A stretch of 64,000 bases of DNA from NCBI GenBank assembly GCA_035507155.1, contig DATJOK010000174.1, positions 1-64,000 of the forward strand. Reading direction: 5' to 3'. The notes beneath the pieces are model-generated. The model was not told where the DNA came from and did not search any database. It saw nothing but the letters and a program-made list of their open reading frames with translations. Each line of letters starts with the position of its first letter. The first letter of the stretch is position 1. A program made the translations under genes and the position numbers. Below are positions 46,530 to 55,000 of this stretch, piece by piece. This DNA is from DASZHJ01 sp035507155 (GTDB lineage Bacteria; Pseudomonadota; Alphaproteobacteria; ATCC43930; CGMCC-115725).

Positions 46530-46545
46530 TGTGATTACCGTCACT
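46530..46545. promoter_or_regulatory. Second CRP/FNR-type operator, one mismatch
   Basis: TGTGA-N6-TCACT, centre 24 bp from the first site. Between the two, CACAGGA and TCCTGTG form a further inverted repeat (46518-46533) that shares bases with both sites. The second site is 78 bp upstream of the 46623 start codon. Confidence 0.6.
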
Positions 46546-46622
46546 TCCGCGCGGTCAAAGAGTGTCTAGCTTATGTCGTGGGTGGACGCCAAGGGTATCC
46601 GCCGGGGAAAGGGGAGATCGAA

Positions 46623-46796
46623 ATGCTCACGCGCAGACTGCACCGGAAGATGGAGGCCGCGAGCGCGACTTTCTATGACGGCATCTATGGCCCCCTGGAG
46701 CGCCGGGCGAGCCGCGCCTCGAGCGGCGACGTCGCCAGCGCTTGGGCCGCGCTCCTCGTGCTGGGCGCCTCGTTCTTCACCGTCTTCGCAGGCTGA
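46623..46796 (+). CDS. Small membrane protein
   Basis: 57 residues, ATG 46623 after GGGGAG at good spacing. The sequence has a basic/amphipathic start (MLTRRLHRKMEAASATFYDGIYGPLERRASR) and one C-terminal membrane helix (AWAALLVLGASFFTVFAG). The family is not recognised. It lies downstream of the tandem CRP-type sites and ten bases before the next small gene, so both are probably one operon. Confidence 0.62.
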   Translation: MLTRRLHRKMEAASATFYDGIYGPLERRASRASSGDVASAWAALLVLGASFFTVFAG

Positions 46797-46806
46797 GCAG
46801 GTCACC

Positions 46807-47043
46807 ATGTTCACCTCCCGCCGTCGCGATCCTTTCCAGCCACGCAGCGCGGTCGCACGGCTACGCGACGGCGCCTCTGCGGTGCTATTATGCACCGGCC
46901 TGGCACTGCTGCCCCTCCTTCTCATGCTCGACATGAGCGTCGCGGTCAGCTGTCGCAACACCGGCCGCCTCGGCTGTCTGCAGCTGATGTCGCGCTCGAT
47001 GATCGTCCCCATGATGGACGAGCTCGGCAAAACGCCGGAATAG
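46807..47043 (+). CDS. Small membrane protein
   Basis: 78 residues from ATG 46807. A basic start (MFTSRRRDPFQPRSAVARL) is followed by one strong membrane helix (AVLLCTGLALLPLLLMLDMSVAV), then a short C-terminal domain with two Cys (SCRNTGRLGCLQLMS) that could be a periplasmic disulfide or metal site. The family is not recognised. Probably cotranscribed with the 57-residue gene and under the same CRP-type control. Confidence 0.55.
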   Translation: MFTSRRRDPFQPRSAVARLRDGASAVLLCTGLALLPLLLMLDMSVAVSCRNTGRLGCLQLMSRSMIVPMMDELGKTPE

Positions 47044-47119
47044 CTGGCATTCGCCCGGCAGAGATACCGGTAACAAGATCAGAAAGACTGCATCACCTGA
47101 TCGATGAGACTGCCGGATT

Positions 47120-47196
47120 TGGCGCGCCCTGCGGGATTCGAACCCACGACCTGCCGCTTAGAAGGCGGCTGCTCTATCCATCTGAGCTAAGGGCGC
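47120..47196 (-). tRNA. tRNA-Arg (TCT)
   Basis: On the minus strand, acceptor GCGCCCT (47196-47190) pairs with AGGGCGC (47130-47124), the anticodon TCT is at 47162-47160 in CCGCCTTCTAAGCGG, and GGTTCGAATCC is the T loop. CCA is encoded at 47122-47120. Total 77 nt. Confidence 0.95.
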
Positions 47197-47288
47197 CCCG
47201 AGACTAACTCTACCAACGGGCTTCCACTCCGGCCAGCAGCGGTGCCGGTCGGCGGAAAAGTCTTGAAAAGAGGAAAGCCGCCGCCGGA

Positions 47289-47585
47289 TCAGCTCGGGCG
47301 GTCGTATCTGAAATTATCGGCGTAGCTCTTCGGCTTGATCACGCGTTCCTGGGGCTCGATCACGACGTAGTCGAGCGCGTGCTTCTTGGCGAAGGCGACC
47401 GCCTCCTCGAGCGTCGCGAAGCGCAGGCGCACTTCGTTGAGGGTGTCGCCGGCACTCGCCCAGCCCATCAGCGGGTCGGGCTCGCGCGGGGTCGCCGGCT
47501 CGTATTCGAGCAGCCACTTGCCGGTCTTCGCCAGTCCGGACTGCATCGCCGTCTTCGCCGGCCGGTAAATGCGCGCTCGTGCCAT
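47289..47585 (-). CDS. NADH dehydrogenase accessory subunit (NDUFS4-like, ETC complex I subunit)
   Basis: 98 residues from ATG 47585, with GGGAG five bases upstream; ATG 47597 is an alternative. ARIYRPAKTAMQSGLAKTGKW, EPDPLMGWASAGDTLNEVRL and ATLEEAVAFAKKHAL are hallmarks of the NDUFS4 family, a complex I accessory subunit shared by alphaproteobacteria and mitochondria. It docks on the peripheral arm of complex I. It lies between tRNA-Pro (31 bp upstream) and tRNA-Arg (92 bp downstream), all on the minus strand, so it may ride on a tRNA transcript. Confidence 0.88.
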   Translation of the reverse strand: MARARIYRPAKTAMQSGLAKTGKWLLEYEPATPREPDPLMGWASAGDTLNEVRLRFATLEEAVAFAKKHALDYVVIEPQERVIKPKSYADNFRYDRPS

Positions 47586-47615
47586 AGTGACTCCCATCTC
47601 GCCACCGCTCCAGGC

Positions 47616-47692
<77 letters not shown>

Positions 47693-47711
47693 GACCGCCC
47701 GATGGAGCCCG

Positions 47712-47740
47712 GTTGTATCGGGCTTCGCCTGCAGAGGCAA
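47712..47740 (-). promoter_or_regulatory. Candidate promoter of tRNA-Pro
   Basis: On the minus strand TTGCCT (47740-47735) and TACAAC (47717-47712) are separated by exactly 17 bases. The tRNA starts 20 bases downstream of the -10 box. Confidence 0.45.
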
Positions 47741-47791
47741 CCCCGACGCGATCGGGCAAGGCCCCTGAGCGATAACAATAATTTTACGCTA

Positions 47792-48292
47792 TTAGGGAGC
47801 CAGGGCGTTGCCGAAGAAGGCGTGGTGCACGGTGTCGCCGACCTTGAGGCCGATCCGTGCGATGGTGCCGCCGTTCACTTCCAGCACCGCGCGCGCCGGC
47901 ACCTTCGATTCGATGGTGTCGAGGGAGAGCGGTACCGCCCGCTCGTGGAAGTCGACCACCTTGCCGTCGGCGCCGATGAAGATCATGTCGAGCGGGATCA
48001 GCGTGTTCTTCATCCAGAACGCCACCGGCTGCGGCGCGCCATAGTCGAACAGCATGCCGGCATCCGGCGCCAGGCTCTGGCGGTACATCAGCCCCTGCAT
48101 CATCTGCGGCTGGCTCAACGCGAGCTCGACGTTGAACGGGTATTTGCCGCTGGCGGTCTCCACCACCACCTTCGACTTGGCGAAGGTGGCGAGATCCGCG
48201 CGGGCGGGCGAGGCGAGGCCGGTGAGCGCCAGCAGCAGCACCGCCGCCAGGACGCGGCGGGAAATCCGGTCGGCAAGAAATCGGGCGCTCAT
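47792..48292 (-). CDS. DUF192 family secreted protein
   Basis: 166 residues. Signal peptide VLAAVLLLALTGLASPARA ends near residue 32. DUF192 marks are FNVELALSQPQMMQGLMYRQSL, VAFWMKNTLIPLDMIFIGADG and GTIARIGLKVGDTV. The family has a small beta fold and no proven function. It follows the deacetylase-family gene by 20 bp on the same strand, so the two are probably cotranscribed. Confidence 0.87.
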   Translation of the reverse strand: MSARFLADRISRRVLAAVLLLALTGLASPARADLATFAKSKVVVETASGKYPFNVELALSQPQMMQGLMYRQSLAPDAGMLFDYGAPQPVAFWMKNTLIPLDMIFIGADGKVVDFHERAVPLSLDTIESKVPARAVLEVNGGTIARIGLKVGDTVHHAFFGNALAP

Positions 48293-48312
48293 CGATCTTC
48301 CTCAGGTACGAT

Positions 48313-49452
48313 TCATGACGCCGCGAGAGCCGGCTCTGCCGTTGCGCCCCTCAACGCAGCCGCCGCGATCTCCCGCAGCTCGGGCCGCACATAGCCCGCA
48401 TTGGCGGGATCGGCAAGAGTGGTGAACCAGCGCTCCGGCGCTTGCCGCGCCAGGCTGTGCCGCCACTCCACGGCACGGAGGAGCCGCTCGGCCGGCTCCG
48501 GCAGGCGCTCGGGGATCGAGCGCCCACCAAGCATCGCCCAGACACCGGCCCAGCAGCGCGCCACGGACCAGGGATTGTAGCCGCCACCACCCAGCACCAG
48601 GACGCGGGGCGCCAGCGAGCGGAGCCGCGCCACGGCCCGCCAGAGCGCACCGTTTGAGAGGGCGAGCTTGCTCATGGGATCGTCGGCGAGGCCGTCGGCA
48701 CCGCCCTGGATCACCAGCGCTTCCGGCGCGAAGCGCTCGCCGAGCGGCAGCACGACCTCCTCGAGGAGAAAATCGAGCTCGTTGTCGTTGAAGCCTGCGG
48801 GCACCGGCAGGTTGCGGGCGTTCGCTCGCTGATCCTCGACGCGGCCGCTGTAGGGCCAGCGTCCGCGCTCATGGATCGAGACCGTGAGAACGCGCGGCTC
48901 GTCGATGAATGCATCCTCAACGCCGTCGCCGTGATGGGCGTCGAGATCGATATAGAGCACGCGGGTGACGCCGCGGTCGAGCAGGCGCAGGATGCCGAGC
49001 ACTGGATCGTTGAAGTAGCAGAAGCCAGCGGCACGATCGCGGCGCCCGTGATGGGTGCCGCCGGCCGGGCTGTAGATCACCGAGGGCGCCTTGGCGCCGC
49101 CGAGCAGCAACTCCACCGCTTTGAGGGTGGCGCCGCAGGACGTCGCCGGCCGGCGGAACACCTCGCCATAGATCGGATTGCCGCTGCGGCCGATATGATG
49201 GCGGAGGCTCGTCTCGGGATCGACGCGCTGCTCCGCCTCCGCGCGCTGGACGGCAGCGATATAGCCGGGATCGTGAAACCGCGCGAGTTCGGCCGGCGTC
49301 GCGCGCGGCGCATCGACATAGGCATCCTCCTCCACCCAGCCCAGCGCCCGCACGAGATCGAGCATCAGCGACACGCGCGGGATCGCCAGCGGATGCCGGC
49401 CGCCATAGGTGGACCGGCGATAGATCTCGCTGCCGATGAGGAGAGGCTGCAT
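48313..49452 (-). CDS. Histone deacetylase family protein
   Basis: 379 residues, arginase/deacetylase fold. The metal-site motifs are visible: GGTHHGRRDRAAGFCYFND and VLYIDLDAHHGDGVEDAF, plus VLGGGGYNP near the C-terminus. Bacterial members remove acetyl groups from lysine side chains, acetylpolyamines or small molecules (AcuC-like). The substrate here is unknown. It stands at the head of a short operon with the DUF192 gene. Confidence 0.9.
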   Translation of the reverse strand: MQPLLIGSEIYRRSTYGGRHPLAIPRVSLMLDLVRALGWVEEDAYVDAPRATPAELARFHDPGYIAAVQRAEAEQRVDPETSLRHHIGRSGNPIYGEVFRRPATSCGATLKAVELLLGGAKAPSVIYSPAGGTHHGRRDRAAGFCYFNDPVLGILRLLDRGVTRVLYIDLDAHHGDGVEDAFIDEPRVLTVSIHERGRWPYSGRVEDQRANARNLPVPAGFNDNELDFLLEEVVLPLGERFAPEALVIQGGADGLADDPMSKLALSNGALWRAVARLRSLAPRVLVLGGGGYNPWSVARCWAGVWAMLGGRSIPERLPEPAERLLRAVEWRHSLARQAPERWFTTLADPANAGYVRPELREIAAAALRGATAEPALAAS

Positions 49453-49581
49453 GGGCGGAGCCTGCCGCGGCGCGCGGCGGGGGTCAATCGAAGTGCCCCG
49501 CGATGTCGCGCAGGGGATTTACGCGTTTATAACGATCGCGGGCGCTCAATCGGAATTCCTTGCCAGCGCCAGGGCCCGCCC

Positions 49582-50628
49582 ATGACCGCCAAGCAGTGGG
49601 TTGCCATCATCATCGCGATTCTTACCATCGCCTGCGGCGCCGTTGGCGTCCTGGTGATGAGATCGGGTGCTCCGGCTACCGCCGACATGCGTGCTCAATC
49701 AGAGCTCGCAGCTGCCCTCAAGCAGGTGGAGACGGCGCTCCAAGAAGGTGATGCCGGGCTCTACCTGAGCCTCCTCGACCGCAAGAGCCGCGCGCAGATG
49801 GAATCCGTTCTCCAGGGCCGCATTCCTCGGCGACCCTCGCTGCGGCTCGAGCCGGTGGCCGTGGCGGCACGCGGCGATCAGGGCTTCGTCATCGGCAGCT
49901 TCCAGGACCTGCTGAGCCCCGACCACGTCACCTCCTACCTGCTGCGCTACGTGCGGGAGGACGGCAGCTGGAAGATCGCTGACACCGCCATTGCCGACCG
50001 GCCGCCCTATGCGCCAGCCATCCATGCCTATTTCCCGCCGGAACCGGGCGCGTTCGGCCGCGCGGGGTCGCCCTGGCAGAAGGTGTCCCACGCCGATCTC
50101 AACACGAAGGCGTTCTCCTCGGGGCAGATCGACTGGAAGCTGCAGGCAACCCGCGATGCGCGCTTCCTCTATCTCCGCTTCGAGGCAAGCGCACCGCTGC
50201 CGGCGCCGAAGACCGAGATCGCCGAAGCCGAGGCCTCAAGGGGGATGCGCCCTGGCATCTCCTCGGGCGTACCGGTCATGCGCATCGAGGTCACCGAGAC
50301 CAAGGGGCAGACCGAGACCAGAACCCGCTTCGATTTGATCGTCGGCATCAACATCGGCAGTCACGCGAATTTCGACGCCAGCGGCAAGGCAACCGCACAG
50401 CACTACTTCCTCGCCTATTCCTTCCTGGTGCAGAACGCCCGCGACGAGTGGCTCTTCGACAGCGAGCCCGGCGCCTACAACGACCTCATGGGCGTGCACG
50501 ATCGGTTCATCGATCTCCGCATCCCACTCGCCGCGCTCGGCGTCGACGGCGACGGCACCGAGATTCGCGTGCTGGAAGCAAACTCCTTCGCCAAGATCCT
50601 GCCGGTCGACGTAAAGCCGTTCGGCTGA
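49582..50628 (+). CDS. Membrane-anchored hypothetical protein
   Basis: 348 residues from ATG 49582. One N-terminal membrane segment (WVAIIIAILTIACGAVGVLVM) is followed by a region at about residues 40-130 with a SnoaL/NTF2-like look (LAAALKQVETALQEGDAGLYLSLL and LLRYVREDGSWKIADT), and then a second beta-rich domain (KLQATRDARFLYLRFEAS to VLEANSFAKILPVDV). It is most likely exported or anchored facing the periplasm. The family is not recognised. Confidence 0.6.
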   Translation: MTAKQWVAIIIAILTIACGAVGVLVMRSGAPATADMRAQSELAAALKQVETALQEGDAGLYLSLLDRKSRAQMESVLQGRIPRRPSLRLEPVAVAARGDQGFVIGSFQDLLSPDHVTSYLLRYVREDGSWKIADTAIADRPPYAPAIHAYFPPEPGAFGRAGSPWQKVSHADLNTKAFSSGQIDWKLQATRDARFLYLRFEASAPLPAPKTEIAEAEASRGMRPGISSGVPVMRIEVTETKGQTETRTRFDLIVGINIGSHANFDASGKATAQHYFLAYSFLVQNARDEWLFDSEPGAYNDLMGVHDRFIDLRIPLAALGVDGDGTEIRVLEANSFAKILPVDVKPFG

Positions 50629-50708
50629 GCGGCGCGACGGCTCCGAACCCTCGGCGAGGGCGGATCCACCTGGACAGAGTCGTCTCTTATAGTTACAGTT
50701 CGTCTATT

Positions 50709-51269
50709 ATGATCAACGATCCGACCGATCAGCTCTCCCGGCGGCTCAGGGCCGAGCGCGAGACCCGGGGCTGGACGGTGGCGGAGCTGGCGGAACGCTC
50801 CGGCGTCTCGCGAGCAATGATCAGCAAGGTCGAGCGGGCGGAGGCGAGCCCGACGGCAGCGCTGCTGGGTCGGCTTTCCGGCGCCTTCGGCCTCACCCTC
50901 TCGACGCTCCTGGCGCGCGCCGAAGGCAGCGACGGCAGCCGGCTGCTGCGCGCGAGGCAGCAGCCGCTCTGGCAGGACCCGAAGACCGGCTATCTGCGCC
51001 GTACGCTCTCGCCCGCGACCGGCGGTCCGCTGGAGCTGGTGCGGATCGAGCTGCCGGCGGGCGGCCGCGTTGCCTATCCCGCCGCCGCCTTCGCCTTCCT
51101 CCGCCAGCAGATCTGGGTGATCTCGGGCACCCTGACCTTCACCGAAGGCGAGATCGAGCATTGGCTCGAGGCGGGCGATTGCCTGGAGCTGGGACCGCCG
51201 GCCGACTGCGAGTTTCACAATCGGGAAGGCGATCCTTGCGTCTACCTGGTGGCGCTGGTGCGCCGCTGA
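50709..51269 (+). CDS. XRE-family regulator with cupin sensor domain
   Basis: 186 residues. HTH: LRAERETRGWTVAELAERSGVSRAMISKVERAEASP. A C-terminal cupin (about residues 100-180) contains IELPAGGRVAYP, WVISGTLTFTEGEIEHWLEAGDCL and PADCEFHN. Such regulators sense small molecules in the cupin and usually control adjacent catabolic genes. The PLP enzyme gene starts 16 bp downstream and is the probable partner or target. The start lies after a weak site. Confidence 0.86.
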   Translation: MINDPTDQLSRRLRAERETRGWTVAELAERSGVSRAMISKVERAEASPTAALLGRLSGAFGLTLSTLLARAEGSDGSRLLRARQQPLWQDPKTGYLRRTLSPATGGPLELVRIELPAGGRVAYPAAAFAFLRQQIWVISGTLTFTEGEIEHWLEAGDCLELGPPADCEFHNREGDPCVYLVALVRR

Positions 51270-51285
51270 GAAGGAGAAAGAAGCC

Positions 51286-52431
51286 ATGAGCAAGACCGAT
51301 CGCTGGCAGCCGGCGACCCTCGCGGCGCAGGGGCTGGGCTGGATCGACGAGGCGACCAAGGCACTGATCCCCCCCGTCCATTTCAGCACCACCTTCATCC
51401 GCGATCCCGACAACCAGTATCGCAGCGGCCTCGTCTACGCGCGGCCGAACAATCCGACCTTCGCGCAGCCGGAGGCGCTGCTGACGCAGCTCGAGGGCGG
51501 CTCGGGAGCGATGCTGTTCTCCTCCGGCATGGCGGCGGCGACGGCTGTCTTTCTGGCGCTGATGCCCGGCGACCATGTGGTGGTGCCGCAGGTGATGTAT
51601 TGGGCGCTCCGCAAGTGGCTGACCGGCTTCGCCCGCAGCTGGGGCCTCGATGTCGAGCTGGTGGACGGCGGCAGTATCGACGCCATCAGGGCGGCAGTGC
51701 GACCCGGCAAGACCAAGTTGCTGTGGCTCGAGACACCGGCCAACCCGACCTGGATCGTGACCGACATCGCCGCCGCCGCCGAGATCGCGCACCAGGCCGG
51801 CGCCCGCGTCGCCGTCGACAGCACGGTGGGCGCCGGAATCCTGACACAGCCGATCGCGCTCGGTGCCGACATCGTGATGCACGCCGCGACCAAATACCTG
51901 AACGGGCATACGGACGTGCTCGCGGGCGCGCTGGTAACGGCGAAGACGGATGAATTCTGGCAGCGGATCACCGATGTCAGGACGGCGAATGGCGGGATCC
52001 TCGGCCCGATGGAAGCATGGCTGCTGCTGCGTGGCATGCGCACCCTGCCGCTTCGCGTCGAGCGCGCCTCGCAATCGGCCCAGCGCATTGCCGAGCATTT
52101 CGCAGACGATCCCCGCATCGCCGGCGTGCTCTATCCCGGCCTTGCGAGCCATCCCGGCCATGCGGTGGCGGCGCGGCAGATGAAGGGCGGCTTCGGCGGC
52201 ATGCTCAGCATTCGTGTGGCGCGCGGCGAGATGGCGGCGGTTAGCGCCGCGGCAAGGGTCAAGCTGTGGAAGCGCGCAACCTCGCTGGGCGGCGTCGAGA
52301 GCCTGGTCGAGCATCGTGCCTCGATCGAGGGCGCCGGCACCCCTGCCCCGACCGATCTGCTCCGCTTGTCCGTCGGCATCGAGGACGCGCAGGACCTGAT
52401 CGATGATCTCGACCAGGCGCTGGGGAATTAG
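51286..52431 (+). CDS. Cys/Met-metabolism PLP enzyme (cystathionine gamma-synthase/lyase family)
   Basis: 381 residues; AAGGAG lies 15 bases before ATG 51286, with AAAGAAG closer. PLP lysine K203 is in HAATKYLNGHTD. PPVHFSTTFIRDP and RPNNPTFAQPEALLTQLEGG are N-terminal family marks; SLGGVESLVEHRAS is at the C-terminus. It is clearly distinct from the metC-type enzyme at 25573. Coupling to an XRE-cupin regulator suggests a catabolic beta/gamma-elimination role rather than bulk methionine synthesis, but this is inference. Confidence 0.85.
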   Translation: MSKTDRWQPATLAAQGLGWIDEATKALIPPVHFSTTFIRDPDNQYRSGLVYARPNNPTFAQPEALLTQLEGGSGAMLFSSGMAAATAVFLALMPGDHVVVPQVMYWALRKWLTGFARSWGLDVELVDGGSIDAIRAAVRPGKTKLLWLETPANPTWIVTDIAAAAEIAHQAGARVAVDSTVGAGILTQPIALGADIVMHAATKYLNGHTDVLAGALVTAKTDEFWQRITDVRTANGGILGPMEAWLLLRGMRTLPLRVERASQSAQRIAEHFADDPRIAGVLYPGLASHPGHAVAARQMKGGFGGMLSIRVARGEMAAVSAAARVKLWKRATSLGGVESLVEHRASIEGAGTPAPTDLLRLSVGIEDAQDLIDDLDQALGN

Positions 52432-52433
52432 TC

Positions 52434-53189
52434 TCAGCTCCCGAGCAGCTGACCGCCGTCGACAATGATCGTCTGGCCGGTGATCCAGTTGGCGTGCGGC
52501 GAGGCGAGGAACAGCACGACATCGGCCACCTCCGCAGGCGTGCCGAGACGGCCGAAGGGAATGCTGGAGAGGACGCGGTTATAGAGCGTCGGGTTCTCGG
52601 TCCGGCGCCGCTCCCAGCTGCCGCCGGGAAACTCGATCGAGCCCGGCGCCACGCCGTTGACCCGGATCCCCTTGCGCGCCAGCGCGGCGGCTTGCGTCGC
52701 GGTGTACTGCACCAGCGCCGCCTTCACCGCGCCATAGGGCGTGGTGCGCACGGAGGGTCGATAGGCCGAGATCGAGGAGACGTTGACGATGGAGCCGCCG
52801 CCATCCAGCTCCAGATAGGGCTGCGCCGCCTGGGAAGCGCGCACGGTCGCCATCACATCCACCGCCAGGCTCGCCGCCCAGCCGGTCTCGTCGTCGCTTG
52901 CGCCGAAGCCGGACGCATTGTTGACGAGGACGTCGATGCCACCGAGCGCACTCGCCGCCTCGCCGACATAGCGCGTGACGGCCTGTCCGTCCGCGAGATC
53001 GCAGGCCGCTGCATGGGCGATGCCGCCGTGGGCCGCGATCTCCGCCTTGGTCGCCGCCAACGCCTGCGCCCCGCGGGCGCAGATCGAGACGCCGGCACCG
53101 GCGGCAGCGAATGCGAGCGCGATGGAGCGGCCGATGCCGCGGCTGCCGCCTGTAACCACCACCCGCTTTCCCTTGAAGTCGAAGCTCAT
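52434..53189 (-). CDS. Short-chain dehydrogenase/reductase
   Basis: 251 residues from ATG 53189 with GAGGAGGGGG immediately upstream. Cofactor loop VTGGSRGIGRS; catalytic S139, Y152 and K156 (NVSSISAY and PYGAVKAAL). NNASG and the C-terminal ITGQTIIVDGG are classical SDR marks. The substrate is unknown. It is convergent with the PLP enzyme (2 bp between stops). Confidence 0.9.
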   Translation of the reverse strand: MSFDFKGKRVVVTGGSRGIGRSIALAFAAAGAGVSICARGAQALAATKAEIAAHGGIAHAAACDLADGQAVTRYVGEAASALGGIDVLVNNASGFGASDDETGWAASLAVDVMATVRASQAAQPYLELDGGGSIVNVSSISAYRPSVRTTPYGAVKAALVQYTATQAAALARKGIRVNGVAPGSIEFPGGSWERRRTENPTLYNRVLSSIPFGRLGTPAEVADVVLFLASPHANWITGQTIIVDGGQLLGS

Positions 53190-53352
53190 GCCCCCTCCTC
53201 TTCGTTGTGGCGAGCATAAGCGCTTCGGGCGGCGGCGAGGCTTGCATCCGGCGCACGAGATCAATCCCCTTGCCAGGCTTGTCGCGCCCCTCGGGTCGCG
53301 CTAGCTTCGCCTCAAATCCCTGTCCGCACAGAGCATTCCAGGAGCGCTCCCG

Positions 53353-53967
53353 ATGGATATGACCGGCGAGTTCCGCCTTGCCGCCCCCCGTGACGTCGTG
53401 TGGAAGGCGCTCAACGATCCCGAGGTGCTGAAGCAGTCGATCCCCGGCTGCGAGGAGATCGTGAAGCAGTCCGATACCGAGATGACGGCGAAGGTCGCCG
53501 CCAGGGTGGGGCCGGTGAGTGCGCGCTTCTCGGGCAAGGTGACGCTCTCCGACCTCGATCCGCCGAACGGCTACACCATCAGCGGCGAAGGCCAGGGCGG
53601 CGTTGCCGGCTTCGCCAAGGGCGGCGCCAAGGTGGCGCTCAAGGAAGATGCGGGCGGCACCCTGCTCTCTTACACCGTCCAGGCCCAAGTCGGCGGCAAG
53701 CTGGCGCAGATTGGCTCGCGCCTCATCGATGCCACCGCCCGCAAGATGGCGGACGAGTTCTTCACCCGCTTCCAGGCCGCGGTCGCCGCAGCCGCTCCGG
53801 CGCCCGCCGCCGCGGCGGCGGCAACGGGCCCGACCCCGGTCCCGCCGCCGGCCGCCCCGCAACTTGCGCCGACGCCCGCCGCCGGCAAGCGCGTGTCGCC
53901 GGCGATCTGGGTCGCAATCCTCACCGCGGTCGTCCTGCTGCTGCTCTATCTCTACACCCGGGGCTGA
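53353..53967 (+). CDS. coxG: CoxG-like SRPBCC protein with C-terminal membrane anchor
   Basis: 204 residues. The N-terminal 145 residues are a CoxG-type START/SRPBCC fold (MTGEFRLAAPRDVVWKALNDPEVLKQ and SGEGQGGVAGFAKGGAKV). After an Ala/Pro linker, a membrane helix (AIWVAILTAVVLLLLYLY) ends the chain. CoxG in Oligotropha is reported to help anchor CO dehydrogenase at the membrane. It is upstream of coxSLM but separated by a minus-strand gene. Confidence 0.85.
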   Translation: MDMTGEFRLAAPRDVVWKALNDPEVLKQSIPGCEEIVKQSDTEMTAKVAARVGPVSARFSGKVTLSDLDPPNGYTISGEGQGGVAGFAKGGAKVALKEDAGGTLLSYTVQAQVGGKLAQIGSRLIDATARKMADEFFTRFQAAVAAAAPAPAAAAAATGPTPVPPPAAPQLAPTPAAGKRVSPAIWVAILTAVVLLLLYLYTRG

Positions 53968-53977
53968 GCGGGCCGCG

Positions 53978-54316
53978 CTAGCGGCAGATCACGCGCTCCG
54001 CGCGGATGAAATAGCCGGAGCCGGTGTAGTCATAGGTCACCGGCTCGAAATGACCCTCGACGGTGAGGCGCCGCCCGACCGCGCACGCAAGTTGTCCGCT
54101 GGGATCTTCCACATAAGCCTCGTAGCCGTCGGTGGTGCAGCTGGGGTCGCCCGCGTCGAGAATATAGACGGCATTGCCCGCGCGGTCGCGCCAGGCGCCG
54201 TCCACCGGACCCGTGAGTTCGACCGGCTCATGGTCCCGCCGGTCGCAGGCGGCCGAGGCCGGCGCCGCCGCGGCCGCCAGGGCCACCAGGATCAAAAGCG
54301 CGAGCGGAGGCTTCAT
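53978..54316 (-). CDS. Small secreted hypothetical protein
   Basis: 112 residues from ATG 54316 with signal peptide LALLILVALAAAAAPASA. Mature sequence ACDRRDHEPVELTG to FIRAERVICR, with four Cys (CDRRD, DPSCTTDG, LACAVG, VICR), probably two disulfides. The beta-rich pattern includes AVYILDAGDPSC. The family is not recognised. It sits antisense between coxG and coxS and is not part of the cox operon. An ATG at 54334 is also possible. Confidence 0.62.
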   Translation of the reverse strand: MKPPLALLILVALAAAAAPASAACDRRDHEPVELTGPVDGAWRDRAGNAVYILDAGDPSCTTDGYEAYVEDPSGQLACAVGRRLTVEGHFEPVTYDYTGSGYFIRAERVICR

Positions 54317-54520
54317 CGCATCACCCGATGCCATAGAGCACCGCCGCGCGACCGGACGCAAGCGATTGAAACTCAATCGAGTGTGAGACTTCCCCCTGCC
54401 GAGTAGCTTGACCCGCCGGCCCGGGCGCAAGAAACTCGCTATCGTGTTGTCTCGACGCTGGCTGGTACGGCGCCGGAGACCCCCGCGTAAGGGGCCCCTC
54501 TAATCTCTGGGAGAGAAACA

Positions 54521-55000
54521 ATGACGAACACCGTTAGCATGACGGTGAACGGCAAGCCGGTGTCGGGCACGGTCGAGCCGCGGACGCTGCTGGTCCAATT
54601 CCTGCGCGAGCAGCTCGGCCTCACCGGCACCCATGTCGGCTGCGACACCAGTCAATGCGGCGCCTGCGTCGTCCATGTGGACGGCAACTCGGTGAAGAGC
54701 TGCACCATGCTGGCGGTGCAGGCGGACGGCGCCAAGGTGACGACCATCGAGGGGCTCGCCAACGGCAACGAGCTGCATCCGATGCAGGCGGCGTTCCGCG
54801 AGCATCACGGTCTGCAGTGCGGCTTCTGTACCCCGGGCATGGTGATGAGCGCGGTCGATCTCGCCAACAAGGTCAAAAATCCGAGCGAGCATCAGATCCG
54901 CGAGTGGCTTGAGGGCAACATCTGCCGCTGCACTGGCTATCACAACATCGTCAAGGCGATCAAAGCGGGCGCAACCGCGATGCAAGGGGGGAAGACATGA
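54521..55000 (+). CDS. coxS: Molybdenum hydroxylase small (2Fe-2S) subunit, CoxS type
   Basis: 159 residues; GGGAGAG precedes ATG 54521. Plant-type cluster Cys at 41, 46, 49 and 61 (GCDTSQCGAC and VKSC), and the second, alpha-helical cluster Cys at 100, 103, 135 and 137 (CGFC and CRC). It passes electrons from the Mo centre in CoxL to FAD in CoxM. The stop overlaps the coxL start by four bases. Confidence 0.94.
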   Translation: MTNTVSMTVNGKPVSGTVEPRTLLVQFLREQLGLTGTHVGCDTSQCGACVVHVDGNSVKSCTMLAVQADGAKVTTIEGLANGNELHPMQAAFREHHGLQCGFCTPGMVMSAVDLANKVKNPSEHQIREWLEGNICRCTGYHNIVKAIKAGATAMQGGKT

